Positions 53,426-61,367 of a DNA stretch of 64,000 nucleotides are shown one piece after another. The position numbers and the translations under genes are program-made. This DNA comes from JAJRWS01 sp039831705 (lineage in GTDB: Bacteria; Planctomycetota; Planctomycetia; Pirellulales; Lacipirellulaceae), in contig JBDOMT010000215.1 in NCBI GenBank assembly GCA_039831705.1, forward strand, positions 8,114 to 72,113, written 5' to 3'. Numbering within the stretch: position 1 is the stretch's first letter; each line of letters starts with the position of its first letter. The notes below the pieces were generated by a model. The model made no database searches and was not told the origin of the DNA. It saw nothing but the letters and a program-made list of their open reading frames with translations.

Positions 53426-54691
53426 ATGTTCACTTTCCTCCACGCCGCCGACCTGCATCTCGACAGCCCGTTGCGCGGGCTGGCCCGTTATGAGGGGGCG
53501 CCGGTCGATGAAATCAGGGGGGCAACGCGTCGCGCGCTGGAAAATCTGGTCGACCTGGCAATCGAACGGGATGTCGACTTTGTGCTGATTGCCGGTGACC
53601 TCTACGACGGAGATTGGAAAGACCACAACACGGGTCTTTTTTTTGTCGCACAAATGGTCCGGCTGCGGACGGAAAACATTCCCGTGATCGCCATCCGTGG
53701 CAACCATGACGCAGCGAACAAAATGACCAGTTTCTTACAGTTGCCGGCCAACGTCGAGCTGCTTTCCCACCGACGGGCAGAAACGGCACAGGCGGAAAAA
53801 CTTAAAGAATTGGGAGTCGCCGTTCATGGCCGTTCCTTCGCCAAAGCGGCCGAACTGGATAACCTGGCGCTAAACTATCCACCACCGCAGACGGGCAAGT
53901 TCAACATCGGCTTGCTACACACTTCTCTTTCCGGAGTCGAGGGCCATGAACCTTATGCGCCCTGCACGGTCGACGATTTACGCTCCGCCGGATACGACTA
54001 TTGGGCCCTGGGCCATGTCCACACACGCCGGGTCCTGTGCGAAGATCCACCCATTCTGTTTTCAGGTAATCTCCAGGGCCGGCACATCCGCGAACCCGGC
54101 GCAAAAGGCTGCATGCTGGTAACCGTGGATGATCGGGCCGAGGTGAAATTTGAATTCCAGCCACTGGACGTATTTCGCTGGGAATTGTGCCACGTCGATG
54201 CGCAAGGTTGCGACGAAATCGATGAGGTATTGGAACAACTGTCCACCGAATTGGCTCCCATAGTACGCGCCAGTGACGGTTTGCCACTGGCGGTACGGCT
54301 AATCCTATCCGGAAGTTGTCAGGCTCACGGTCAACTGATGAGTGCCCCCGAAGAATGGGTCAATCAGGTGCGTGCAATCGGACTCGATCTCAGTGGCGGT
54401 AGTCTGTGGATCGAGAAAGCTGTTTTACGGACCTCTCCCCAGCAAACCACTGACCCAACCCTGCAGACCGATGGCCCAATCGGCGTCCTGCGTTCCTACC
54501 TTAGCGAACTTCGGACCAACGATTTGCAACTGTTGGAACTGGCTGGCGAATTGGATGCACTCCGGCGCAAACTGCCAGCGGAACTAAAACGTGGCCCCAA
54601 CCCGCTGACCTTCGACGATCCCAAACAGTTGCGCACTGTACTCGACGAAATCGAGCCGATGCTGATGGAACAGTTGCTGGGCAAAGAATAA
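53426..54691 (+). CDS. yhaO: YhaO/SbcD-like DNA repair exonuclease
   Basis: 421 residues. Calcineurin-type metallophosphoesterase motifs in order: FLHAADLHLDSPLRG (D-x-H), VLIAGDLYDGDW (G-D), AIRGNHDAAN (G-N-H-D), and later NIGLLHTSL and ALGHVHTRRVL (G-H-x-H). The remainder is the YhaO-type C-terminal region. In the SbcCD/Mre11-Rad50 scheme it is the nuclease partner of the ATPase gene 51 bases downstream. Starts 14 bases after the TTTCCAC repeat. Confidence 0.92.
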   Translation: MFTFLHAADLHLDSPLRGLARYEGAPVDEIRGATRRALENLVDLAIERDVDFVLIAGDLYDGDWKDHNTGLFFVAQMVRLRTENIPVIAIRGNHDAANKMTSFLQLPANVELLSHRRAETAQAEKLKELGVAVHGRSFAKAAELDNLALNYPPPQTGKFNIGLLHTSLSGVEGHEPYAPCTVDDLRSAGYDYWALGHVHTRRVLCEDPPILFSGNLQGRHIREPGAKGCMLVTVDDRAEVKFEFQPLDVFRWELCHVDAQGCDEIDEVLEQLSTELAPIVRASDGLPLAVRLILSGSCQAHGQLMSAPEEWVNQVRAIGLDLSGGSLWIEKAVLRTSPQQTTDPTLQTDGPIGVLRSYLSELRTNDLQLLELAGELDALRRKLPAELKRGPNPLTFDDPKQLRTVLDEIEPMLMEQLLGKE

Positions 54692-54730
54692 ATGTTTGAT
54701 GGGTAATGTTTGATTGTTGATGTTTAAACA
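54692..54730 (+). repeat. Degenerate heptamer repeat between yhaO and yhaN
   Basis: ATGTTTG ATGGGTA ATGTTTG ATTGTTG ATGTTTA in five 7-base steps. Same words as at 35128 and (complement) 13932. Confidence 0.6.
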
Positions 54731-54742
54731 AGAAGTAACCCT

Positions 54743-57700
54743 ATGAAAATTTTGCGACTCGATCTACTGGCCTTTGGGCCATTTACGGATCAGTCATTAG
54801 TGTTCGATTCGGAACAAAAAGGCTTGGCAATCGTTTATGGGCCCAACGAAGCGGGCAAGAGCTCGGCGTTGCGCGGCCTGCATCAATTTCTGTACGGCAT
54901 TCCACACAACAGCAATGACAATTTTCTCCATGCCAATCCAAATTTGCGCATCGGGGCGCTACTGGAAAAATCATCCAGTGAGCAGCTCTCGTGCATACGC
55001 CGCAAAGGGCGGGTCAACACGCTCCGCGGAGCGGATGACCAAACCATCGTTGAGCAGGAGCAACTACTGGAGTGGCTGGGGCGAATCGATGAGCAGGCCT
55101 TTGCTCATCGATTTGGCATCGACTATGACGAACTGGTTCGTGGCGGCCGGGCGATCGTCCAGGGAGAGGGAGATCTGGGACAGATTTTATTCGCCTCCGG
55201 CGCTGGACTGGTCGATTTGCAACCGGTCCAACAGCAGTTGGCAACGGCAGGACAGACCCTGTTCAAGCAGCGTGGTTCGGTACAGCAAATCAATGTAGCT
55301 GTCACTCGACTGGCCGAAGTCCGTAAAACCATCAAGGCAGCCCAGTTACCTTCAGCCCAGTGGGTCGAACGCGACCAGGCTTTGCAGCAAGCCCAGACAC
55401 GCAATGAGCAAATTAATCAACAACTGTTGGAACGAGGCGTCCAGCGCAGTGAGCTGGAGCGAATACGTGATGCCCTACCGATCATTGCCCGGCTTCGTCA
55501 CACGCGAAGTCAATACGAAGGAGTGGCTTCGATACCTTTACTACCCGACACGTTTGCTGAAATTCGACGCGAAGCGGTGACCCAACACCAAATTACCCAG
55601 ACGGCAAAGCAGCAGGCATCGGAGTCGGCCGCATCACTGGAGAAATCGATCGGGACACTTGAAGTACCCCAGCGGTTGCTACAACATGCGAGTGCGATCG
55701 GGCAGCTTAAGGAAGAGTTGGGCAGCTATCGTAAAGCGGCCCACGATCGACCCAGACTGATCACCCAACGGGACCAAATCGAGCGCGAGGCCAGCACTAT
55801 TCTCAAAGAACTGGGACGTGAAGCGGCTGGCGAAAAGAATCGAGGAGAACCATTAGAAGAGCGGGACGACTTGCGTGTGAGCAAACCACTCCGTTTACGC
55901 ATCCAGGAACTGGCTCAAGATCGCAACACCCTGGTCAGCAAGCACGAGCAAACCAAGCAGGCAGGCAAGGCCTTGGCACAGGAAGTCCAACGGACCCAAG
56001 CACAACTTGATGCTCTACCTTCGAATTGCGAACCGGACGAATTGCAACGTGTCATCCGCTTCGTGGGACAACAGGGAGACCTTGAGCGACAAGCGGCCAC
56101 CTTGGGAAGTGAACTTCAGTTGGCCCAAGAGCAAGCGGCCATAGATCTGAACAAGCTGTCTGATTGGTCTGGATCTCTGGAGGCCTTGGAACGACTCCCC
56201 ATCCCGGTGCCCGAAACGGTCTCCCTTTGGATCGAGCAACAAGACACTTTGGAAAGTGCGTTGACCAGTCTGATTCAACGCGAGGAAGAGCTGCGTCTGG
56301 AACTGGCGGAACTGGATCAGCAGATTGAGCAACATCGGTTGCAGCAAGATGTACCCACCGAAGAAGACCTTGAGCATACTCGTCAAGACCGTGACCAAGG
56401 CTGGCAATATGTGTTGCGTGCCTGGCAACAGGGTCTCTGGCAACAGGGCGCCCCTAGTAACGATACGCAGAAACCATTCATTCAACGATGGAATCCGGAA
56501 GGTGATTTGGCCTCTGCCTACGAAGCCAGTGTTGCGGAGGCCGACCGGGTGGCAGACCGACTTCGCCGAGAAGCCGATCAGGTGGCGGAAAAAACCGCAC
56601 GCATGGCGCAACGAGAGAAACAATCCAACCGTTTGCAACGGTTGACAAAGCAACGACAACAAGTGGAAGAACAGCAGCAGCAGTTACAGCAGCAGTGGCA
56701 ACTGGCCTGGCAGGAAACCTCCATTCGGCCGCTGGCGCCGCGTGAGATGCGCGACTGGATCGATCGACAATCGGCGCTCATCGAGGTGGCGGAGTCGATT
56801 CGCCGACAGCATACGGCACTGGCCGAGTTGGAGCAGCGCATAGAACAGTTACGAGCAAGCTGTCATCAGGCTCTGGAAAAAATGTCGCCGAAAGATTCAA
56901 AACCAACAAACGGTGAACCGCTGCCAACAGCGGTTGCCCCTTCGCGGAGCGAACTAACGGCCCCGTCGCTGAGCGAACTGGTGGATCGGTGCGAACGACG
57001 TTTGCTCCAAATTCAATCCGATCTGGATCAACGCAGTACGATCCAGCGTGATCTGCTGAAACTTGCCGAAAAACAGGATCAGGCCAGCCACTCCATCCTG
57101 GACGCCCAAGAACGTCGTCAGGACTGGCATCAGCAATGGGGAACCGCTGTGCGGCAATTGGGATTGGACCAGGAGGCCAGCCCGACCGAAGCCCATTCGG
57201 TCTTAGAATCGATTGGCGAATGGAACGAAAAACTGGCTGAAATTGAAACGCTCCGCGATCGGATCAAAGGAATCGATCAGGATGCCAAGCGCTTTCGGAC
57301 AGCCGTTCACTCGGTTACCAAAAAAGTGGGGACTGACCTGTCGCACGACCTGACTCAACTCGATGTGGCCCAAGCGGTAAGTGACTTACACGACCAACTC
57401 GCACACGCCCAACGGGCCCAATCTCGACATGAAGAACTTCAGCGTCAGCTCAAGCAAGCGCAACAACAACAGCTTCAGGCGCAAGCCAAATCCGTAGAGC
57501 TGGAGTTAACTTTGGAGGCTTTGTGCCAGGAGGCGGGCTGCCAGTCACCCGAACAGTTGCCCGCAATCGAAGCACAATCGGCGGAGCGTAAACGGCTTCA
57601 AGGAGAACTACGAGAATACGAAAGTCGCCTGCTCGAATTGGCCGCAGGTGAGGAGCTGGAAGCATGGATTGCCCACGCTGAGAAGACCAATCCCGATACG

Positions 57701-58393
57701 ATCGAGCCAACCCTTCTGCAGTGGACCGAGGAAATCGAACAATTAGATCACCAGCGGCATGCCGGCTCCGAAGCAATCGGCAGCCAGCGAACCGAACTTG
57801 AACGAATGGATGGTAGTGCGCGGGCGGCCGAGGCTCAGGAGGAGGCGGAGCAACTGCTGGCTCAACTTCGCACCGACACTCAGCAGTACGCGCGTTTCCA
57901 TCTGGCTAGCACTGTCCTCCAACGGGCCATTGAACAGTATCGCCAACAATCCCAGGGACCCGTTTTGGAACGGGCCAGTCAACTGTTCTGCGAACTGACC
58001 CAGGGATCGTTTGACGGTTTGCGAGTCGAATCCAACGAAAAAGGAGATGCGGCCCTGATGGGCATCCGCGCCGGTGGCGGACGAGTGGTTGGTGTGGAAG
58101 GCATGAGCGAAGGAACGTGCGACCAATTGTATCTGGCACTGCGAATTGCCAGCTTGGAAACCTACCTGGCCGAACACGAACCGGTGCCCCTGATCGTGGA
58201 CGACATCTTGATTCAATTTGATGACCAACGAGCAATCGCTGCCCTGCAAATACTGGCGCAGTTATCGGAACGAACCCAAGTCATTTTTTTCACCCACCAC
58301 CAACACCTGGTTCAGCTGGCCAGAGAGAACCTGACCGAAGATAGCTTCCACCTGCACAACCTCGATTCGCACAAGCGGCTTGCGGGAGAATAA
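54743..58393 (+). CDS. yhaN: YhaN/SbcC-like AAA ATPase
   Basis: 1216 residues, SMC/Rad50-like. N-terminal MKILRLDLLAFGPFTDQSLV and Walker A VYGPNEAGKSSALRG (residues about 32-46); long Gln/Glu/Arg/Leu coiled-coil arms over about 200-1000 interrupted by a mid region; C-terminal GMSEGTCDQLYLALRIASLE (signature) and LIVDDILIQFDDQRAIAALQ (Walker B) and FFTHHQHLVQLAREN. Pairs with YhaO as an Mre11-Rad50-like DNA-end enzyme. No zinc-hook CxxC is obvious in the middle, which fits YhaN-type rather than Rad50. Together with AddAB-like genes and the TA pair it forms a DNA-repair-rich block. Confidence 0.92.
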   Translation: MKILRLDLLAFGPFTDQSLVFDSEQKGLAIVYGPNEAGKSSALRGLHQFLYGIPHNSNDNFLHANPNLRIGALLEKSSSEQLSCIRRKGRVNTLRGADDQTIVEQEQLLEWLGRIDEQAFAHRFGIDYDELVRGGRAIVQGEGDLGQILFASGAGLVDLQPVQQQLATAGQTLFKQRGSVQQINVAVTRLAEVRKTIKAAQLPSAQWVERDQALQQAQTRNEQINQQLLERGVQRSELERIRDALPIIARLRHTRSQYEGVASIPLLPDTFAEIRREAVTQHQITQTAKQQASESAASLEKSIGTLEVPQRLLQHASAIGQLKEELGSYRKAAHDRPRLITQRDQIEREASTILKELGREAAGEKNRGEPLEERDDLRVSKPLRLRIQELAQDRNTLVSKHEQTKQAGKALAQEVQRTQAQLDALPSNCEPDELQRVIRFVGQQGDLERQAATLGSELQLAQEQAAIDLNKLSDWSGSLEALERLPIPVPETVSLWIEQQDTLESALTSLIQREEELRLELAELDQQIEQHRLQQDVPTEEDLEHTRQDRDQGWQYVLRAWQQGLWQQGAPSNDTQKPFIQRWNPEGDLASAYEASVAEADRVADRLRREADQVAEKTARMAQREKQSNRLQRLTKQRQQVEEQQQQLQQQWQLAWQETSIRPLAPREMRDWIDRQSALIEVAESIRRQHTALAELEQRIEQLRASCHQALEKMSPKDSKPTNGEPLPTAVAPSRSELTAPSLSELVDRCERRLLQIQSDLDQRSTIQRDLLKLAEKQDQASHSILDAQERRQDWHQQWGTAVRQLGLDQEASPTEAHSVLESIGEWNEKLAEIETLRDRIKGIDQDAKRFRTAVHSVTKKVGTDLSHDLTQLDVAQAVSDLHDQLAHAQRAQSRHEELQRQLKQAQQQQLQAQAKSVELELTLEALCQEAGCQSPEQLPAIEAQSAERKRLQGELREYESRLLELAAGEELEAWIAHAEKTNPDTIEPTLLQWTEEIEQLDHQRHAGSEAIGSQRTELERMDGSARAAEAQEEAEQLLAQLRTDTQQYARFHLASTVLQRAIEQYRQQSQGPVLERASQLFCELTQGSFDGLRVESNEKGDAALMGIRAGGGRVVGVEGMSEGTCDQLYLALRIASLETYLAEHEPVPLIVDDILIQFDDQRAIAALQILAQLSERTQVIFFTHHQHLVQLARENLTEDSFHLHNLDSHKRLAGE

Positions 58394-58397
58394 TTCA

Positions 58398-59027
58398 ATG
58401 CAACGCGGAGCGATCATTCTTTGTGGAGGCACCAATCGCCGCATGGGCACCGACAAAGCCTGGTTGCCCTTTGGCCCAGGCGAAGTGATGCTCCAGCGTG
58501 TGGTGCGGTTGGTTACCCAAGTGGTACCGGTCGAACGTGTCGTCTGTGTGGCGGCCGCCAGGCAACAACTGCCCCCATTGGCCGAGGGCGTGCGGGTGGT
58601 CCAAGATCAGCATCCTCAGCGGGGCCCGTTAGAAGGCCTGGCGGCTGGCCTGACGGCGCTGACGAGTGAGGTGAACGCGACCCTGGTGACCAGTTGCGAT
58701 GTGCCCTTACTGGTACCGGCACTGATCGAGCGGTTGTTCTCGTTGCTGGGTGACCACCAAATTGTCGTACCCCAAGACGGCCTTTTCTTCCATCCGTTGG
58801 CTGCTGTTTACCGACTAAGTGTGTTGCCGGAGGTCGTTCAACGGCTGGCAAAAGATCAGTTGCGATTGCACGATCTGCTGGGTGCTTGCCAAACCTACGC
58901 AGTGCCAGTGGCAATGCTGCGTGACATCGACCCGACTTTGGCATCGTTGGCCGGTTGTAACGATCAAGAAGAGTACCAGCAGGCCTTACTGCAAGCCGGT
59001 TTTACTCAGCATGGGGACCCATGTTGA
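58398..59027 (+). CDS. mobA: Molybdenum cofactor guanylyltransferase-like (MobA family)
   Basis: I use the ATG at 58398 (MQRGAIILCGGTNRRMGTDK) rather than a TTG 18 bases earlier. 209 residues with the MobA nucleotidyltransferase signature ILCGGTNRRMGTDKAWLPFG, then GPLEGLAAGL and VTSCDVPLLVPALIERL. Attaches GMP to molybdopterin to give the bis-MGD cofactor used by formylmethanofuran dehydrogenase-like enzymes. It lies at the head of the fwd/fhc run of genes, so it probably supplies the cofactor to FhcB. Placed 39 bases before the FwdD-like gene. Confidence 0.88.
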   Translation: MQRGAIILCGGTNRRMGTDKAWLPFGPGEVMLQRVVRLVTQVVPVERVVCVAAARQQLPPLAEGVRVVQDQHPQRGPLEGLAAGLTALTSEVNATLVTSCDVPLLVPALIERLFSLLGDHQIVVPQDGLFFHPLAAVYRLSVLPEVVQRLAKDQLRLHDLLGACQTYAVPVAMLRDIDPTLASLAGCNDQEEYQQALLQAGFTQHGDPC

Positions 59028-59065
59028 TAATTGCGTCGCAACTGCCATCAGGGTAGAATCAGTCC

Positions 59066-59398
59066 ATGACTAAAAAATTTCTATTAAATCCCTCCCGTAC
59101 CGCCAAACAGGGGGCAAAAATCAACGTTGGCAAGGACGATGAAGAATATAAAAAAATTGTCACAACCTTGACGATTTGTACCACCGATATGGAGTTATTG
59201 GGAGTGTCCGACGGAGATTCCGTAATTGTGCGTACTGAACAAGGAGAAGCCACCTTTCACTGCGAACAAGGCAATGTGCCCGAGGGACTACTTTTTGTCC
59301 CCTATGGGCCTCCCACTTGCCGCTTGATGAGCGGCAGCACCGATGGCACAGGCATGCCGACTTCGAAAGGCTGGGAGGTGGAGGTGGAGAAAATTTGA
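59066..59398 (+). CDS. fwdD: Formylmethanofuran dehydrogenase subunit D-like, molybdopterin dinucleotide-binding
   Basis: 110 residues. Matches the small D subunit of archaeal Fwd/Fmd enzymes: NPSRTAKQGAKINVGKDDEE at the N-terminus, LTICTTDMELLGVSDGDSVI, RTEQGEATFHC and then GLLFVPYGPPTCRLMSGSTD, TGMPTSKGWEVEVE. This fold closes the molybdopterin guanine dinucleotide site. Known: bacterial Fhc complexes that act as formylmethanofuran hydrolases often lack this subunit, so its presence here is informative. Followed by a 334-base repeat block. Confidence 0.85.
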   Translation: MTKKFLLNPSRTAKQGAKINVGKDDEEYKKIVTTLTICTTDMELLGVSDGDSVIVRTEQGEATFHCEQGNVPEGLLFVPYGPPTCRLMSGSTDGTGMPTSKGWEVEVEKI

Positions 59399-59674
59399 GC
59401 CCCGAAGGGGTACGCTGTGAAGGAAAATGGAACTGGAATACTAGCACGAAGCGCCAGCGAGTGAGTCTACGATAGCCGCACTTACCCACTCCCTTGCGCG
59501 TCGTGCTTGTATTATAAAAAAAGTGCACCAAGACATTAGGAAGGGCGAATATCTCCATACTAGCACGCAGCGCAAGCAAGTGGGTCACGTACAGTTACCC
59601 ACTTGCTTGCGCTGCGTGCTTGTATTTTAGAAGTTTCAGCCACTTTAATTGCTTCACTGCGTTACCCTTCGGGG
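59399..59674. repeat. Compound nested palindrome: outer inverted repeat around two REP-like hairpins
   Basis: Outer arms: GCCCCGAAGGGGTACGCTG (59399) and its near-complement CTTCACTGCGTTACCCTTCG (59652). Inside are two further palindromes: an imperfect one (AGCACGAAGCGCCAGCGAGT at 59442, right arm at 59487-59508) and a perfect 24-base one (AGCACGCAGCGCAAGCAAGT at 59562, right arm 59597-59620, 11-base loop). No gene is in 59399-59732. It is the same arrangement of nested palindromes as at 4170-4474. Confidence 0.8.
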
Positions 59675-59732
59675 TTGATAAAATACACGGGTGTTAATAA
59701 CCATAGTATCCAACCGTTGAGCGAATGTTCCT

Positions 59733-59930
59733 ATGACAAAAAAAAACAGCGAACCTGCAGCCAACGATAACCTGAGCTCGGGAACCAGCGGTCCCCATTT
59801 CAAACTTGAGTCCAACTTGGAATCGGAAAATCACCCGGCCGAATCCTATTCGGCATGGGAAGAAGTGGAATCGGGTCGCTACATGCCGCGTCGAGTTCGA
59901 GGCAGTTGCACGGGTCGGGCACTCGGATGA
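59733..59930 (+). CDS. Putative 65-residue ORF inside the fwd/fhc cluster
   Basis: An ATG-started frame with normal codon use, encoding a hydrophilic N-terminal half rich in Asn/Ser/Glu (KKNSEPAANDNLSSG) and a C-terminal part with the compact segment SGRYMPRRVRGSCTGRALG. It lies between the FwdD-like gene and fhcB on the same strand, with 85 bases to fhcB. I do not recognise a family; it has a single cysteine, so it is not a ferredoxin subunit. The function is unknown. Weak ribosome-binding site only. Confidence 0.45.
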   Translation: MTKKNSEPAANDNLSSGTSGPHFKLESNLESENHPAESYSAWEEVESGRYMPRRVRGSCTGRALG

Positions 59931-60015
59931 ACCTTCGTAGTTCCGTCCAGTTCGGACGACCCGCAACCAGAGAATGAGACCCCCGAAAACTGATCCCTAA
60001 CCCCGCGGCAACGGC

Positions 60016-61359
60016 ATGAGTGAAACAAGTCTGAATGTGGTGAACAATGCCACCTGCACATTCTGTGGATGCGTCTGCGACGATATTGAATTGCATGCAG
60101 ACGAAGTCCGCATCCACCAGGCCAAACGGGCCTGTGTCCTTGGAAAAGCCTGGTTCCTGAACCACACCGCCGAGCATAAGTACCCCGATGCACTGGTCGA
60201 CGGTAAAGAAGCCAGTTTGGACGACGCCATTGAGACGGCCGCCACCCTATTACACGAAGCCCACATGCCGCTGGTCTACGGCATGAGCAACACCACCTGT
60301 GAAGCGCAAAAAGAATGTGTGGCACTGGCCGACCTGTTGGGAGGATTGCTCGATAGCCATACCTCGTTGTGACATGGTCCTACCGAGATCGCCGCTCAGT
60401 TGGGTGGCAAAGTTACTTGCACGCTGGGTGAAGTCAAAAACCGGGCCGATTTTATCGTCTATTGGGGTGGCAACCCGGCGGAATGCCATCCTCGGCATTT
60501 CACCAAATACACATTGATGCAAAAGAGCAAACATTTGCCGCGTGGGCGCAAGGACCGAACCATGGTTCTGGTCGACATACGTCCCACCAAAAGTGCCAAA
60601 GCGGCTGATATCTTTTTGCAAGTCCGCCCCGGCAAAGATTTTGAACTACTGACGATTTTGCGCGCCCTGATTAAGGGACAGAGAATTCAGGAGCAGCAGG
60701 TTGCCGAAACGGGGCTGACTTTGGACCAATTGACCGATCTGGTTGAACGGATGAAGAAAGCTAAATTCGGCGTGATGTTTTTTGGCATGGGACTGTCGAT
60801 GACCCGAGGCAAACATATGAATTCGGCAGCCCTGCTGACATTGGCCGCCGAAATGAACGCCTTCACCAAATTTGTAGCCATGCCGATGCGCGGCCACGGC
60901 AACGTCACTGGAGCCGATGTGATCATGCGTTGGCAAACGGGTTATCCGTTTGGGATTACTTTCAATCGGGGTTACCCGCGTTACAATCCGGGCGAATTTT
61001 CTACCGTCGATGTCCTGGTTCGCGGTGATACCGATGCGGCTTTCATCATCGGTGCGGACCCGGGTGCCACCATGCCACAACCGGCCATCGATCATCTGGC
61101 GAAAATTCCGACCATCGTCCTCGATCCACACATCACCCACACCAGCCGTTTAGCTCGCGTCCATATCACCACAGCACCCGCTGGCATCGCAGCTCCGGGC
61201 ACCGCCTACCGAATGGATGAGATACCCTTGCCCTTGAAACCGGCGCTCAAATCGCCCTATCCGAGTGACGAAGAAGTCGTATCCCGAATCAAAGATGCGG
61301 TTGCCAAGAAGCCCTTTTGGATGCCTGAAAATGGTCAAACCGTATTGACACAGTTATAA
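60016..61359 (+). CDS. fwdB: Formylmethanofuran dehydrogenase subunit B with in-frame TGA (predicted selenoprotein)
   Basis: The frame runs from ATG 60016 to 61359 with one internal TGA at 60370-60372. N-terminal part (residues 1-118): the Fe-S motif CTFCGCVCDDIE near residue 14, then YGMSNTTCEAQKECVALADL. At residue 119 the TGA replaces the Mo/W-ligating Cys/Sec of archaeal FwdB/FmdB; it is followed at once by HGPTEIAAQLGGKVTCTLGE, matching the C/U-HGP signature, and the rest is a normal FwdB (MGLSMTRGKHMNSAALLT, IIGADPGATMPQPAIDHL). With Sec the protein is 447 residues, near the family's usual length. It would coordinate the Mo/W centre and oxidise or form formylmethanofuran. The alternative is a mutated or mis-sequenced Cys codon. 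Confidence 0.88.
60380..60407 (+). promoter_or_regulatory. Candidate bacterial SECIS hairpin after the TGA
   Basis: Starting seven bases after the TGA, CUACCGAG (60380-60387) can pair with CUC (60395-60397) and GGUGG (60403-60407), with a seven-base apical loop AUCGCCG and a five-base bulge AGUUG. Position, size and a bulge resemble bacterial SECIS elements, which lie immediately 3' of the UGA, but bacterial SECIS sequences are poorly conserved and I could not compute a fold energy. Confidence 0.3.
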
Positions 61360-61367
61360 GGACTGAC

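Noticed and set aside
53282..53707. ORF on the minus strand with KWKVESG repeats
   Set aside because: It translates the TTTCCAC array in antisense; the coding gene is on the plus strand (yhaO).
60016..60372. Short stand-alone ORF of 118 residues and a separate ORF from 60400, as two genes
   Set aside because: Both are in the same frame, joined by a single TGA, and together make one complete FwdB; treating them as two genes would break a conserved domain at its metal ligand.
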